Of a stretch of DNA of 64,000 nt, positions 31,681 to 43,989 are shown one piece after another (within the stretch, counting starts at the first letter, position 1; the number at the start of each line of letters is the position of its first letter). The stretch is from positions 124,001 to 188,000 of the forward strand of contig JAPXFQ010000166.1 in assembly GCA_028564705.1 (NCBI GenBank), given 5' to 3'. Both the position numbers and the translations under genes were made by a program. This stretch comes from Apricaphanius iberus (taxonomy: Eukaryota > Chordata > Actinopteri > Cyprinodontiformes > Aphaniidae). The notes below the pieces were generated by a model. It saw only the letters and a program-made list of their open reading frames with translations, was not told the DNA's origin and searched no databases.

Positions 31681-32252
31681 GGGATAATGCCCGACGAGGT
31701 GTACATTATCAGAAAATAATGGACGAAGCGGACAGTCGCGTCGGACAGTTGCTTCCGCGAAGTCCATTATTTTCTGAAAATGGACACCACAAAGGGCATT
31801 ATCCCGCTTATACCATGGTAACTTACAAAAGAAAGACATATTTAATCAATTAGTAATACTTTAATGTGTTTTAGAGTTAAAATCTCGAGGTTTTTTTATA
31901 TAAGTCGAGCGCACTATTTAGTATCTCCCGTATACAGGCGTTGCCAAGCAACGTTGCCAGAGCGAGCTGACCGCAGCGATTTATCAGTGAGGGGAAGTGA
32001 GATGATGGCTTTACCTTACGTTACGTGATACAAAATATCATTTCAGAAGGCCAGTACACTACTTACTGCTTGTGTGTGTCCAGAGGGTGATGCAAATAAC
32101 GTTGAGACTCCGTTGCCATTTGAGGCAACGCAATAATTTAGAACTGTCATCAGGCAATTTGACGGGACGCCTTTCCTAGTTGTACATTATCACTTTTTAA
32201 TGTACACCCTCCAGCCAATCAGAATAGAGTATTCACCCAGACCATGGTATAA
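31681..32252. mobile_element. Palindromic DNA-transposon-like element
   Basis: 31681-31805 is an imperfect palindrome of about 125 bp, with arms starting GGGATAATGCCC and ending GGGCATTATCCC and inner match CAGAAAATAATGGAC. Next to it a perfect 12-bp inverted pair, TTATACCATGGT (31808-31819) and its complement (32241-32252), brackets about 445 bp. A further small hairpin GTACATTA/TAATGTAC lies at 32182-32206. The layout suggests a foldback-type or non-autonomous DNA element without a coding frame. Confidence 0.5.
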
Positions 32253-32264
32253 TAGCCACTAAAT

Positions 32265-33550
32265 TACCACGGAACCGAACAAATTAACACTTCCAGGGCA
32301 TTCTGTAGTACAAGGAGACTATCGCTAAAAATTCATAACAAAACATGGTGAAATTAAGATGTTTGGGGCCGATAAAACCTGATTACAAGCAGCATGTCTC
32401 CTGTCCCAAGCACTCATGTTCTATTGATGGCTCCAAACCTCTGTGTGAGTAAGAAGACATAAAAAATGGCTAAAAAAATGTTCAGGTTGAAAAAAATAAT
32501 AAACTTTTTCTTTAAGCATGTTTATTTCTGCTGTGAATTTTGCATTTTTTACATGGGAGTCAATAGGAACTTTCTCCTTTCTGGAGCCTGACCCTAGTGG
32601 ATGAAGGATGAACTAAAATGTTTGTTACTTTCTTGCTAGCTTCACTTATGGCATGCGGAGCTTGCTGCTTGACCTATGCCAATATAGTTTAAAAATGACT
32701 ATTGAGGATGATACTGATATATTGTGCATCCCTAATGAAAACTTATCTGTGAATATTGGTTTATTCATTTTTGTTTTTCAAGAGACAGCTTTACCTTGTG
32801 AAATTCTTTTTTGAGGGCACACAACCAACCTTCCAGTCTGGACTTGCAGCACTTTTTGCCTGTTTCTATGTTTTCAACCTGGTTGAGACAACGTGCACAC
32901 TGGAGTTCATTCAAAGGTAAAAATAATTCCGTATTGGTTTTGCTAAACATATTTGGTTGTTTAGAAGCGTCTGATCCAAAAATATAATATGTACATAAAA
33001 AAAGAAAATTGTTGTTTTGAACACTGAGCTAAATGTCTCCTAACTGTCTTCAGGTGCTTCACAGGCCTCAACTCATAAAGATTAACATCTAAAGGAAAAG
33101 GTACATCGAAAACCAGTGGTCAACTGTAGTACAGTGGTGAAGCCACATGTTTCCACTCTTCTTTGCAAGCTGACGGATTATCAGTGGAACTCTAAACATG
33201 GTAAGACGACATATTTATTAAAAAAAATGTCCCCTGTTATATCTTATTGGTTTTGTCTTCTAGTCTATTAAACCCGCTTCAGTAGAGCAGGATGAACAAC
33301 TCTCTCCTCTCCAGACGCTCTCCTTCACTGTATCTTTCTTCCTGTCCGTCTGTTAGATATTGACAGGAGGACAGATACAGTAACAACCCTCATTCTGACA
33401 TTTCGTCACTCCATAGGTTTACATGCTGCAAGGAAAAAAAAAATATTGCTTTAGTCAGACTGAATTCAGAGTTTTGAACTATATGCCCACATCTTAGTCC
33501 AGCTGAAGTTGAACTGAACTGGTTTACTCTTTATAGTTTATAGTTCTCCA
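32265..33550. other. Intergenic DNA, no gene seen
   Basis: No coding region or clear repeat was recognised. Confidence 0.5.
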
Positions 33551-33553
33551 TCT

Positions 33554-33815
33554 GCAATTCAATTCAATTCACTTTTATTTATATAGCGCCAATTCAAAAC
33601 AGATGTCATGTCAAGGCACTTTACAACAAAAGTAATTTCAATACAATTATACAAACATTCGAATCGGTTAAAAGTTTTCTATGTAAGGAATCCCAGCAGA
33701 TTACGGTGAGTCAATGACGTGAGGTTGTGCCCGGATCATGCAGACTCCAACCACAGCAATACCTCAGCAATCCCTCATACTGAGCAAGCATGTAGCGGCA
33801 AGGGAGAAGACTGGC
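33554..33815 (-). repeat. L2 LINE 3' end, same lineage as the 14.5-kb element
   Basis: On the minus strand it reads CATGCTTGCTCAGTATGAGG, GATTGCTGAG, then TTGTAAAGTGCCTTGACATG, ACATCTGTTTTGAATTGGCG, CTATATAAATAAA and a TGAAT tail. These match 19720-19890 of the large LINE. The middle is diverged. It is a severely 5'-truncated insertion. Confidence 0.85.
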
Positions 33816-33819
33816 TGAC

Positions 33820-34755
33820 AACCCTGCTGCCAATCCTCTACTGTAAATTTTGCACTCAATGTTTTCTTACAGTGTACAGAGAGCTACTGGTGGGGTATTT
33901 TTTAACCTATGATGGCTGAAGAAAGAAGGGATAGATTTGGTAGGAAAAAATAATTGCCACGCCATTTTCAAGGCGGACTTTTCAAAAATGTCAAAGAGAC
34001 AGGACTTGGACAGGTACATATAAACTTTACAATAGAGCTATTAAGGTCTTCTTGAGAGAAGAAAGAAGGATGGATTTTCTTTTCAGATGAGCAGATGATC
34101 TTGAAAAAATCCATGTTGGTGAGTGCAAGCATTTTATTTGTATTTTTAATGTTTGTTGCCTTGCAGTGGACTGGTGACCTGTCAAGGGGGTACAGTACCT
34201 TGCCTACTGCCAATAATTGCTGGATTGAATTCTTGATTTTGTTATCGCCTTGATAGTGTTTTATAAGAAATAGCGACAGTGCACATTTTGTTGGACAAAC
34301 TTGTTTAAGCTCTTGTTTACTTTGGTGGAGGTAGGGGTTTTGGGACATCTTGATAATTATCTAAATTTGAATGTCGCATACAGGACTTCTCTCGTTCCTT
34401 ATATTGAGTGCTGGTTGATGTGTTTGCACTGGATGTTACGCTGCTGTTACACTCCAACCACAAGTTGACAGTCAGACATCATAGAGAACAGATTTCATGT
34501 ATCAGTTCAGTGACATAAATCAAATCTTTGAGGGAATCGGTTTGTGGAGTGGATTTGCAACTGTTTTGAAAATGTGAATAAGGATAAATCTGTGAAAAAG
34601 AAAAGACTGTGGAGCTCTAATAAACAGTGGGGGCTAAAAAGACGTGGATAAAGCCTGTTAGCGGTGATGTTAGCCTGTTCGCCTACCTGGAGAGACCCAA
34701 ACATGCACAAGGTGAACATGGAAGACCTCCAACCCAGTTTTTCTCTGGTGAGTAA
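33820..34755. other. Intergenic DNA, no gene seen
   Basis: The longest frame (about 126 codons on the minus strand at 33968-34348) has no recognisable domain and lies in AT-rich sequence. I do not call it. Confidence 0.45.
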
Positions 34756-34759
34756 TTTA

Positions 34760-35390
34760 TTAAATTTACTTTGTTACATTTATTTGAGTAACCCATGGGA
34801 GTATTTGTGCTTGAATGTACTTTTTACTTTTACTTACGTATAAATATTATTAAGTGGATATTCTAGCAACTATGAGTAACTTCACAGAATTAGGAAAAAA
34901 TATGTTTTAACCAAAAATGTACGAGACAGAGAACTGCAGTTTATGTTGCAGTGAAACTTCTTGTTTCTATACAAGCTTTGTTGTTTTATTTTCTATTTTC
35001 TGAGCATGCTGGGCTTTTTAGAAATCAAGACGATTTAGTACCTTGTCCTGTTCTAACAAATAATAGATTACTGTAAGTGTTTGTTTCATGAATTTCAAAT
35101 GAAAAAAAAGGTGTTTTGTAAAAGTTGTTTTCTGCTCGAATTAGTTATTTTGCAAGTGTTTTAAATACCCAAATTTGAATATACCTTTATATTTTTGTCT
35201 GACAAAATCATTTTAAAATAAATGATTAGATAAAAAAAAGAACAATAAGTTAGTACTTGAGTAAAGTAGTCCTTTTATTAGACTTTTGTACCCAAACTGG
35301 AGTAATTATTTGGAAGACTACTTTAGTTTGAAAAAAAGATATGCTGAAACAAATTTTGGGTACTCTACCCACCTCCGTGTATAAGTAATT
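34760..35390 (-). mobile_element. Possible non-autonomous DNA element
   Basis: The right end GGGTACTCTACCCACCTCCG and interior TACTTGAGTAAAGTAGT and ACTTTTACTTACGTATAAAT resemble a common fish repeat that begins GTGGGTAGAGTACCC. The left end and target duplication were not resolved. Confidence 0.4.
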
Positions 35391-35524
35391 GCTTTCTTGA
35401 TCACCTGTTGTGGACACCCTACCCAATGATTGTTGGGCGATTTGGGTGGTGATGGGCGTCCCATATTAATTCTATTCCTGATAGTTGGCAAAACCTAGTT
35501 GGAGGTATTAAAACTATGTTGACA

Positions 35525-35640
35525 AATATTTTTAAAAGGGCGTTTGTTTTTGAGATCTGACGGTTTCCATGATCTTCGTTTCCTACCCTTGTTTGCGAAT
35601 GCGTGGTTATTGATTTTAAATGCTCTGGAAATTGAGCTTG
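35525..35640 (+). repeat. Unclassified dispersed repeat, copy 1
   Basis: This block, containing AGATCTGACGGTTTCCATGA, TCTTCGTTTCCTACCCTTG and TTATTGATTTTAAATGCTCT, recurs in inverse orientation at 39175-39275 with high similarity over about 100 bp. The family is not recognised. Confidence 0.7.
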
Positions 35641-35644
35641 ACTA

Positions 35645-38215
35645 GCCTGTGATGTATGTGTGATTCTTTATGGATTCTCAAGCCAAAATGTCATATTGAT
35701 GGAATTATGAGGTGTATTAATTTAGGTTGGACTGTGTAGTATGTCACTGAAGGCCTAGTGGTGAAATGTATGGCCCACGACTGTTATATATACTTCACAG
35801 AACAGAGCTACCTACTACAAAACACAAGTATTGTGTAATATATTATTAATCGTTGCAATGACATGTATTTTACCTTAAATTTTGTGCTGTGATTTTGGTA
35901 ATTGCAGTGAAAGCTGGCATTGGCTAATGATATTTGAACACATATACAAACAATGCTTTTCAATTTTTTATTTAAAACAGGTATTTTTTTTAATCAAGTA
36001 TTCTTACTTTCCAGTTCACAATGATGTCCTAATTTTGTTGGTATATTATATAATGTAAAGATATAAGATGAAGAATAGATCACTACAGTGAAACCTGTAG
36101 TTGTGACATGACAGATATAGAAAAGTTTAAGCAATATTTATACTTTAGCAATCCACTGTATATTGTGGCTGCCTTTTTTTAACTGTAATGTGTAAATCAC
36201 ATATTTTCCTAGTAAAGACTAGTGGGTGCACAAGCTTCATTTTTGTTAATTAGTGGCACAGGGGATTTGTCACTTCAATGTAAAAATATTTCATTTCGGC
36301 AAAGTGGCTTAAAGAACACGTCCTGTCATGTCTCCTGAGAATAGTTAGTGATAATACCTAAAGCCAACATTCGTTGACATGTAACTGTCAAGGACTTCAA
36401 AGACTTCAAGAATCCATGTCAGCATTGATAGAACAAAGGTAGAAGCAGGGTGACATATGTATGGAATTCTGTTAATAGAAGATGTAGGGATTATACCTAA
36501 ACTGAACCAGCTGTTTTGTTAGTGCCAGATCAGGAGGTTATTGAAATATTATTTCTCTTAACATGAGTAAAAAAAAATTTTTTTAAGTTTTATTTATTCC
36601 CTGTTCATTCCACTTTGTGAAATAAAATGTGTTTAGATGTTGACAGGCTATACTATGTTCTTTTAGGGTGAGAATTTTTTTTAATAGTTTTTTCTTTGTA
36701 AATCTAGCCTTGAATCGTCTGTGCTATGTGTTGTGAAGGGCTCTGATATTTTTGGAGGTCTCATCTTGTGTGAAGTTGAGAGCCAGAGTCTACTTTGTAT
36801 CGGCTGTTTCGTATATTCTTGCTCGTCAAAGCTGAAAGCAGCTTCACTAATTGTTGTCAAATGTCAGATCAGTTTTGCTGCCCATTATTTGCAACTCGAG
36901 AGAAAGACAAAGAAAATTTCTTCAAATGTTTGCCAATCTTTCAGATGGGAACCTTTTTTGTTGACTTGTTCTGGTAGCCTTTAGTAGCCTCAATTTTCCC
37001 TCTCACGTACCCTCAACTCATCCACAAACTGGAGAGACATGAAAGAGCTCTTCTCTACCACATCCATAGCATTGACAGTTGGATGAAATATTTATTTATG
37101 AAATCTAAAAACATGTATTCACCCTTGACACTAGATTCTGGGAAAATTGACTTCAGAAGCACCTTACCACCACCAGAGCCTGGCCCTCCAGTGAGTCAAT
37201 TATGATGGCTTAAAGGAATGTCTAACTTCATGTGTCTACTTGGCCCTAATTTTTTATCTCAGACTCTTTTCATCTGATTCTTTTCTGGTAACTCGAACAA
37301 CAGTTTAGAGCTGCTCTGTCTAACCTGCACATGAAAATTAAGTCAAGATTGACATATGAGGATATTTCATCATCAGGGCTGTATCCCACATTGCTGATCT
37401 TAGGATGTATTATCTTTGAATCATGACTGGTGATAAGGACTTTACAGCTCCAGGTCTTATAAAGCATTAAAGCATAATGTTTCTGCAGGTTTGTGCTTTT
37501 TTTTTGCTGCCATCCTTATGACCTTCAAACAGTGGTGCAACCTTGACAAATAGATTCCTATTTGTGTAATTTCGAGGAGAAGAAAAAAGTGTGATTTGTG
37601 AAAAGTGTGATTACCATCTGAAGCCATTTTTTCACTGGTTGTCTAGTAGTATGGAGTAAAAGTTAAAACGCAGAGGAGAGCCACATGTCAGAGAGACAAT
37701 ATGTGAGTTCACTTTGTAGGATATTGATTTTCAGGCAAAAATAATCAGGATTTGGCAAATTTCTGCTTTTGTGTTTTTTCCTCTTCGTTTCATTGTCGTT
37801 CCTCAGCAATCTTTTTCCTTCACTATGTCAAGAAAAAAGAAGCTTAGGAATGATCTATTTACATAAATACGTCAAGGAAAAGCAAACATGGAACACAGGA
37901 AGTAAATTAGTTTTTGTCTTTCTAGAACTTGTTAGCTACGTTTTGACAAAATGTAAAATCATAGCCACCAATTTTACATTCAATGTGGGAATATTTACTG
38001 CTGACTTTGCTGTGAATTTTTATTGGCTAGGATTGGTTTTGTTGGAAATTTAGCTAATAACACTATTGTGTTAATATAAATTTGTTGACTTATTGTGCAG
38101 CTCATTTTATTGACATCTCTAATGTTTTTTGACACTGCAGATTACATATTATTTTAAAAGAAACTTGTTTAAAAATGTAAAAAAAAAAAAAAAAAACTAT
38201 CTTTCTTACATAACA
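35645..38215. other. AT-rich intergenic DNA, no gene seen
   Basis: No coding region or recognised repeat. There is a poly(A) run at about 38179-38197. Confidence 0.5.
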
Positions 38216-38221
38216 CACTTT

Positions 38222-38497
<276 letters not shown>

Positions 38498-38716
38498 TTA
38501 TCCAACTAACACACATAACTCAAAAACCAATTCAAAAAGCCAAAAGCCAATTATTTAATTACATTATAATAGTTCAAGTGTTATTATAATAGTATAAAAA
38601 CACTTGAGAACATAAATCATTGAATATTATGGTAAAAACACTGAAAATATTTAAACATTAGAACAGAAGCTTTATTTTAAGTTACTATCCTCCTAGTTAA
38701 GTCACCCTTAAACATC

Positions 38717-38850
38717 TGTGGGTGACTGTGGCTTGGTGGGTAGAGTAGTTGGCTTGTATTCAGAGGGTCATAGGTTCACATCTAGTTTCTGCTTTATGCA
38801 CGTAACCATATCACTCCATAAATGCGTTCCCCTCTAAAGTGCACTGAGTT
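38717..38850 (+). repeat. tRNA-derived SINE
   Basis: GTGGCTTGGTGGGTAGAGTA (box A-like) and, about 40 bp on, CATAGGTTCACATCT (box B-like) form a tRNA-like head. The GTGACTGTGGCT start matches a known type of fish SINE head. The body after 38800 is diverged. It is not a functional tRNA gene: no cloverleaf with an acceptor stem is apparent. Confidence 0.6.
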
Positions 38851-39174
38851 GTCAAAATTAGTACTTTAGCAAACTTAATAAGGCAACTAGCTGCAAAGCA
38901 TTTCTGAGTAAACCTTTCTTTTTTTTACAGTGAAAATTTTAGACGGACCTTGATATGCAATGGCTTAAGTAGGGGGACGCCATAGGCATGTCTAAATATG
39001 TATGTTTTTATTCTTCATTCTTCAACAAGAGAGGCTTTCTCTTTTTCTTCGACATGCAACTACAAAAAGCCACAGACTGAGCAAAAAGCTCACAATCGCT
39101 AGGGGGGTTGCCATTGTTGTTCTTCTTCTCTGACCCTTCGTTTACTTTCTGCTACATACCCAATCTCAATTTCA

Positions 39175-39275
39175 GAGCATTTAAAATCAATAACCATGCA
39201 TCCGCAATCAAGGGTAGGAAACGAAGATCATGGAAACTGTCAGATCTTATAAACAAAAGCCCTTTTAAACCATAT
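39175..39275 (-). repeat. Unclassified dispersed repeat, copy 2
   Basis: Inverse copy of 35525-35640, matching over AGATCTGACAGTTTCCATGA and TCTTCGTTTCCTACCCTTG on the minus strand. It lies just beyond the broken edge of the Tc1 piece at 39404. Confidence 0.7.
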
Positions 39276-39403
39276 GGCACACCCGCTCACCTGAGATGCT
39301 CTGGTGTGTTGCATTGATAAGCAACACAAAATGAGTCGTGCCATTCCAAGTCGCGCGTATTGCGGTACAGTATAGCACGGCCAAAAGTACTAGTGGAGAA
39401 AAA

Positions 39404-40026
39404 CTATTTGAGACTGTGGTCCTGCCGTGTAGTTCTGGGCTCATCCCTCACTGTCCTCATCATCCTTGATGTCCCACGAGGAGAGATCTTGCACGGCACT
39501 CCAGACCAAGGAAGATTGACCGTTGTCTTGAACTTCTTCCATTTTCTAATTATTGCACCGTTTTGGACAGTTTTTGCCTTCTCACCAAGCTGCTTGACTA
39601 TTGTCCTGTAGCCCATCCTATCCTTGTGCAGCACTATAACTTTATCCCTGATGTCTTTGCACAGCTCTCTGGTCTTGGCCATAGTGGAGAGGTTGGAGTT
39701 TGTATGAGTTTGTGGACAGGTGTCTCTTATACAGGTAACAAGTTCAAACAGGTGCAGTCAATACAGGTAATGAGTGGAGAACAGGAGGGCTTCTTAAAGA
39801 AGAACTAACAGGTCTGTGGGAGCCTAAATTATTACTGTTTGATAGGCGATCAAATACTTATGTCATGCAATAAAATGGAAATTAAGTATTTAAAAATCAT
39901 TCACTATTTTTGTTTTACATTCTGTCCCTCACTGTTGTACCTTTGATACAAATTTCAGGCCTCTACATGCCTAGTAAGAAAACTTCAAGAATGAGCAGTG
40001 TATCATATACTTGTTATCCCCACTGT
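39404..40026 (-). pseudogene. Tc1-like element: terminal repeat and transposase N-terminus
   Basis: On the minus strand the element begins at about 40026 with TACAGTGGGGATAACAAGTA, a typical Tc1 terminal repeat, followed by its 5' non-coding region. The transposase start is at 39682: [49 protein letters not shown] and [13 protein letters not shown], the paired-like helix-turn-helix DNA-binding domain. Near 39405 about 29 bp are missing relative to the copy at 29.2 kb, between two GGACC motifs; this breaks the frame. Similarity is lost shortly after. Confidence 0.85.
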
Positions 40027-40092
40027 ACATGCGCATTATGAGATACAAAGTGTGGCAGAAGATTGATGTATAACTAGGGCTTCCTCATATTC

Positions 40093-40597
40093 TGTATATG
40101 AGTTTTTAGCAGAACCAAGATGCAGACAAAAGATGGGGTAAACTTCATTCAGAATAACAAGAACTTACATGCAGGATCTGGTTTGAGCATAACAGAAGAA
40201 TCCCAGCACTGAACAAAGGAAACCAAGGAGCTAAAAAAACAGGAGATGTGATCAACTACGTGGTAACCAGGTGAGTCTAAGAACTACAATGTTGATCAGT
40301 TGTATAAGAGTGTAAGAAGGTAAAATCAGGAAACGAGGGTGATAAACACAATGAACAAAGTGAGAATTGAACAGAGAAACTGCTAAATAGCATAAAAACG
40401 CTAAATGCACAAACAAAACACCAGGACTAAGATGAAATAAAATGGCAGGACCTAACAAACAACAGGGAACACAGACATGAACTGGATGTGGAGATTATCA
40501 AAACACAAATAACCAAACATCTATGGATCAGGACACATAACTCATTTAAAGCACTAACACCTTTAGGGTCATGATTCAATTAACAGGGCATGATACA
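40093..40597. mobile_element. Possible second solo LTR
   Basis: It begins TGTATATGAG and ends CATGATACA, giving TG...CA ends with inverted TGTAT/ATACA. Flanking pentamers are TATTC (40088-40092) and TAGTC (40598-40602), matching at 4 of 5 positions. There is no coding frame. The size (505 bp) fits an LTR. A different non-autonomous repeat cannot be excluded. Confidence 0.4.
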
Positions 40598-40604
40598 TAG
40601 TCCA

Positions 40605-43600
40605 TGCAGAAATAATTTGCTTAGTGTTTATTTGTTTGTTTTGTTTTTCAGAAAAATTTGTAGTACATCCTGGTGTATGGTCCTGTTCAATCTGTCCCTG
40701 TGTACTAATTGTATAATACTTATTTTAGAGTATGAGAAAAATGTGACAGAGTCTTATGGTCACTGTGGATTCAAACATTATTAATAATATGGCCACAACG
40801 GAGTGTATTTTCTTTAAAGAACATTTACAACAACAAAAAACATGGATACATACTGATTACACAAAATTGTAAATTTACAAGAAAAAAATATATAATTTTC
40901 CACAATTAATTGCATAAATTTAAAATGGTCAATATATGCCTGTGATCTTGAAAAATTATATTATTTTCTTGCACATTTACAACTTTTTCTTTAGATCATT
41001 TTTTTTCTCTCGTAAATTTTAAAAAATCTAGAAATTTCAGCGTCTTTTGGGGTAAACTTCATTGCCTTATTTATTTATTTTCTTTAATCTTCAATCGTCC
41101 TAATACTCCATGGTAGAAGCAGTTATATGCCTCATTGTAGCATCTTAGCCTGTCCTTGAACACTTGACATACCTCTGCTAATTTTGTGTAAGGTCTATAT
41201 GTATTACAAATGATAGACAACCTGGATTACATCATTAATTTAAAGTTTAGCACCCAAAGACTCCTGAACTGACTTCTCTTCTCAAAAGCATGCAGCAGTA
41301 ATCAAAAATGGGGAAATCAGCTGCCAATTTCCCAGCGGTGGTAGGAAGTAGAAGGACTTTTCTATCGGAGTTGGAAAGTCTTGTGACACTGAAATCCTCT
41401 GCATGAAATTACCTAGTTCTTTCATTAGAGTCAGAATAAACTCAACACTTCCCATTTAATCTACCAGACTTTAAACTCAGCATCTTGACATTCATGAAAA
41501 GAAGTAGAGGAGAGAGGCTTTGGAGACCTCCCTGAAGGGCAGGCATAAAGAGAGGCAACCAGAGATGGCATTGTAGCTATGTGTGTCTGCGTGTGAGTGG
41601 CGGCGGGTGGGGGTGGAGGTACTTGAGGCAGTTGAGAACTCATTTCAGACCCAATCCTAACCCTCTCAGTCATCTCTCCTTACAACTCAATACTAAGGAC
41701 CTGTGTGTCTCTCTGTCTGACACTCTGTGTAACTCTTCATTATCCTCCAGCCAAATTCAAAACAGCCCCCTCCCTCACCTCAAAGTGATGCTGCAGTGAG
41801 GGCTCTCTTTGTCAGCACGGAGTCAAACAAGCTCCCTCCCCTCGCTGCTTTCCAACATGGCTGGGATGTTTTCCTGTTAGTTTAAGTCTCATCTCAACTA
41901 ATTAATATTTTTGCTTATAGCGGCTGTAGTTCCCACGAGAGGCCCCTTAATTAATCATTTATAAATCTACACAGCCTCCTAGTTTATTAGTCTCTGCCTT
42001 TGGCATTGGTTGACTGCATGGGGAAACCGCAAATGATTAGTTACAGGAATGAAAGCTTTCCCCCCTCCTGCTCTTCTCTCCCTCCCCTGTTTGCGACTGA
42101 TTAGGGCCTCACGCAGAGGTTTTTCCATTGCCTTGCTCTGTACTTTAATTCATTCGAAGCACCTGACACATTATTCACTCTCCCACCTCTCTGATCCTCT
42201 GCCTATTGTTTGAAGCAGTGTTTTTCCTCGCGTCATGTGTTGAGGCATAACAATCAGTTAAGGCTCCCTCTCAGCCCAGTCAAAACACAGAGGCGCAGGA
42301 CCGGACATGAAAAAAGGGACTTATCGCGATGGACAAGAACAACTAGAGCTCAGGGTAAGCTTGGGCTGGCCCGCTACTCAGACAGCAAGGTTTATGTTCA
42401 TCCTCACAGGATTTTGTTTAGACGAAGTGACAGACAAAATTCATTCATGATTAAATCCTTGAGGCTGAGGCCTTCGAGCCGCGTCACACTGTGGAGGCTG
42501 TCAGGTATTTATTGGAAAAGAGGCCATGTTTCAATCAGTTTAACAGAAACATAAATTAATTGAATCAACTGGAAGCAGCGTGGGACATTTTTATAATGTC
42601 TTTGCACTCGGAGGGAAGAACACCTCATGCAACAGGGCTCCTTCATCCAATTAGACCTCTGCTGGCTAGCTCACACCAGCCACTCTATGCTCAACGTTCC
42701 ACCTTATCGCTGCCTTTTTATCCCTTTTATCATCAAAGTAACTCCACTTTTCTGTGGCATATAGGTAAACCCAGCAAAACACTCCCAGAGAGACGAACTA
42801 ATTATGTTGTAAGAGTCACACTGTGCAGCTTTGGATGGCTTGCTGCATGTCTGCCAGGAGTGGATGATTGTATTTTAAAATGAGGTTGATTGTTGTTCAG
42901 TATTACAAAATTCAACTCAAGAAACCAGAGGGATTTTGGTTCTCCTGCGGACATACATCTGAGGGCTCATGTTCCCCCAAAAGTTTTCAGCCTTTTGTTC
43001 AAATGCAACACACGATTGGTACCTGAATTTTAGCAGACACCATGTGGTTATTTTTAATCACCAAAGCAGTCCTTTTGTCCAACAGATAACACAGACAAGG
43101 AAAAAAAACAACAACATAATTTTCAAAAGGCTGGGAGCAAGACAGGAAGGTAATTATATCTACATTCATATACATAATGATGGAAAATGTGAGTCTTTGT
43201 TTTCTATGAAGACCCAATACTTTTATTGAAATGTTAGATTTTCCCCTTTTTGAGTACAGATTACTATTGATTTGGAGACAAACACAATCAAAGGAAATTG
43301 CTGCATAGAGTACTTCTCTCTCTTCTGTCTTTATTGTTGTAGTGATATACCAGACCTTTTTTTCCATTATTTGTCATTATTGCACATAGACTAATTAAAT
43401 AGAAGTATCTGATGCTACAGATTCTTTTAGGACAAGAAACTATAAATTACAAAAAAGATATCCAAAATCCATAGTAAATGCGTTGTAGAAAAACTGAAAT
43501 ATTTCTCCATGTACAATTGCAGATTTCAGTGATCTCATTACATAATAATGTTGATCTCTGCATGCTATGGAGCATAAATATATTTACTATTAATGATGAT

Positions 43601-43610
43601 AATTCATAAC
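40605..43610. other. Intergenic DNA; possible conserved non-coding sequence at 41.87-42.2 and 42.4-42.6 kb
   Basis: No exon was recognised. The 114-codon frame at 42210-42554 has no known domain. The segment 41870-42200 contains AACTAATTAATATT, CTTAATTAATCATTTATAAA and ATGATTAGTTA, and is free of recognisable repeats. It is a candidate regulatory region to be tested by alignment. Confidence 0.4.
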
Positions 43611-43612
43611 TG

Positions 43613-43984
43613 CATCCATCCATTTTCTTAACCGTTTAATGGGTCGTGGGGGGGGCTGGCCCCCCCACGACCCACCCATTAAACAGCTGTCAATGGGCGA
43701 GAGGCGGGATACACCCTGGATGGTCAATCACAGGGCCACATAGAGACAGACAGGACAAACAACCATGCACACACACTCACACCTGAGGACAATTTATAGT
43801 GATCAATTAACCTGGCAATCATGTTTTTGGACTGTGGGAGGAAGCTGATGTACCTGGAAGGAACCCACACATGCACGGGGAGAACATGCAAACTCCATGC
43901 AGAAAGACCCTGGGCCGGGATACAAACCCACAACCTTCTTGCTGTAAGGCAACAGTGCTAACCACTGCACCACCGTGCAGCCCG
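43613..43984 (-). repeat. tRNA-derived SINE, full length, with internal palindrome
   Basis: On the minus strand it reads GGGCTGCACGGTGGTGCAGT, TAGCACTGTTGCCTTACAGC, then a box B-like GGTTTGTATCCCGG, CTTTCTGCATGGAGTTTGCA, the conserved body, and a GGAT tail at the left edge. It is better preserved than the copy at 23.5 kb. Near the 3' end the body is replaced by a palindrome (43634-43684). Confidence 0.8.
43634..43684. repeat. Near-perfect hairpin inside the SINE
   Basis: The left arm GTTTAATGGGTCGTGGGGGG is mirrored by CCCCCCACGACCC and ACCCATTAAAC on the right, with a 4-nt bulge and a loop of a few bases. In related copies this position has a non-palindromic body segment. Confidence 0.85.
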
Positions 43985-43989
43985 ATACC

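Noticed and set aside
38717..38800. tRNA gene
   Set aside because: Box A and box B-like sequences are present but no complete cloverleaf; it fits a SINE head.
42210..42883. Two adjacent frames of 114 and 107 codons as a possible host gene
   Set aside because: There is no recognisable domain, no splice-site-supported structure and no similarity I know. The length is possible by chance.
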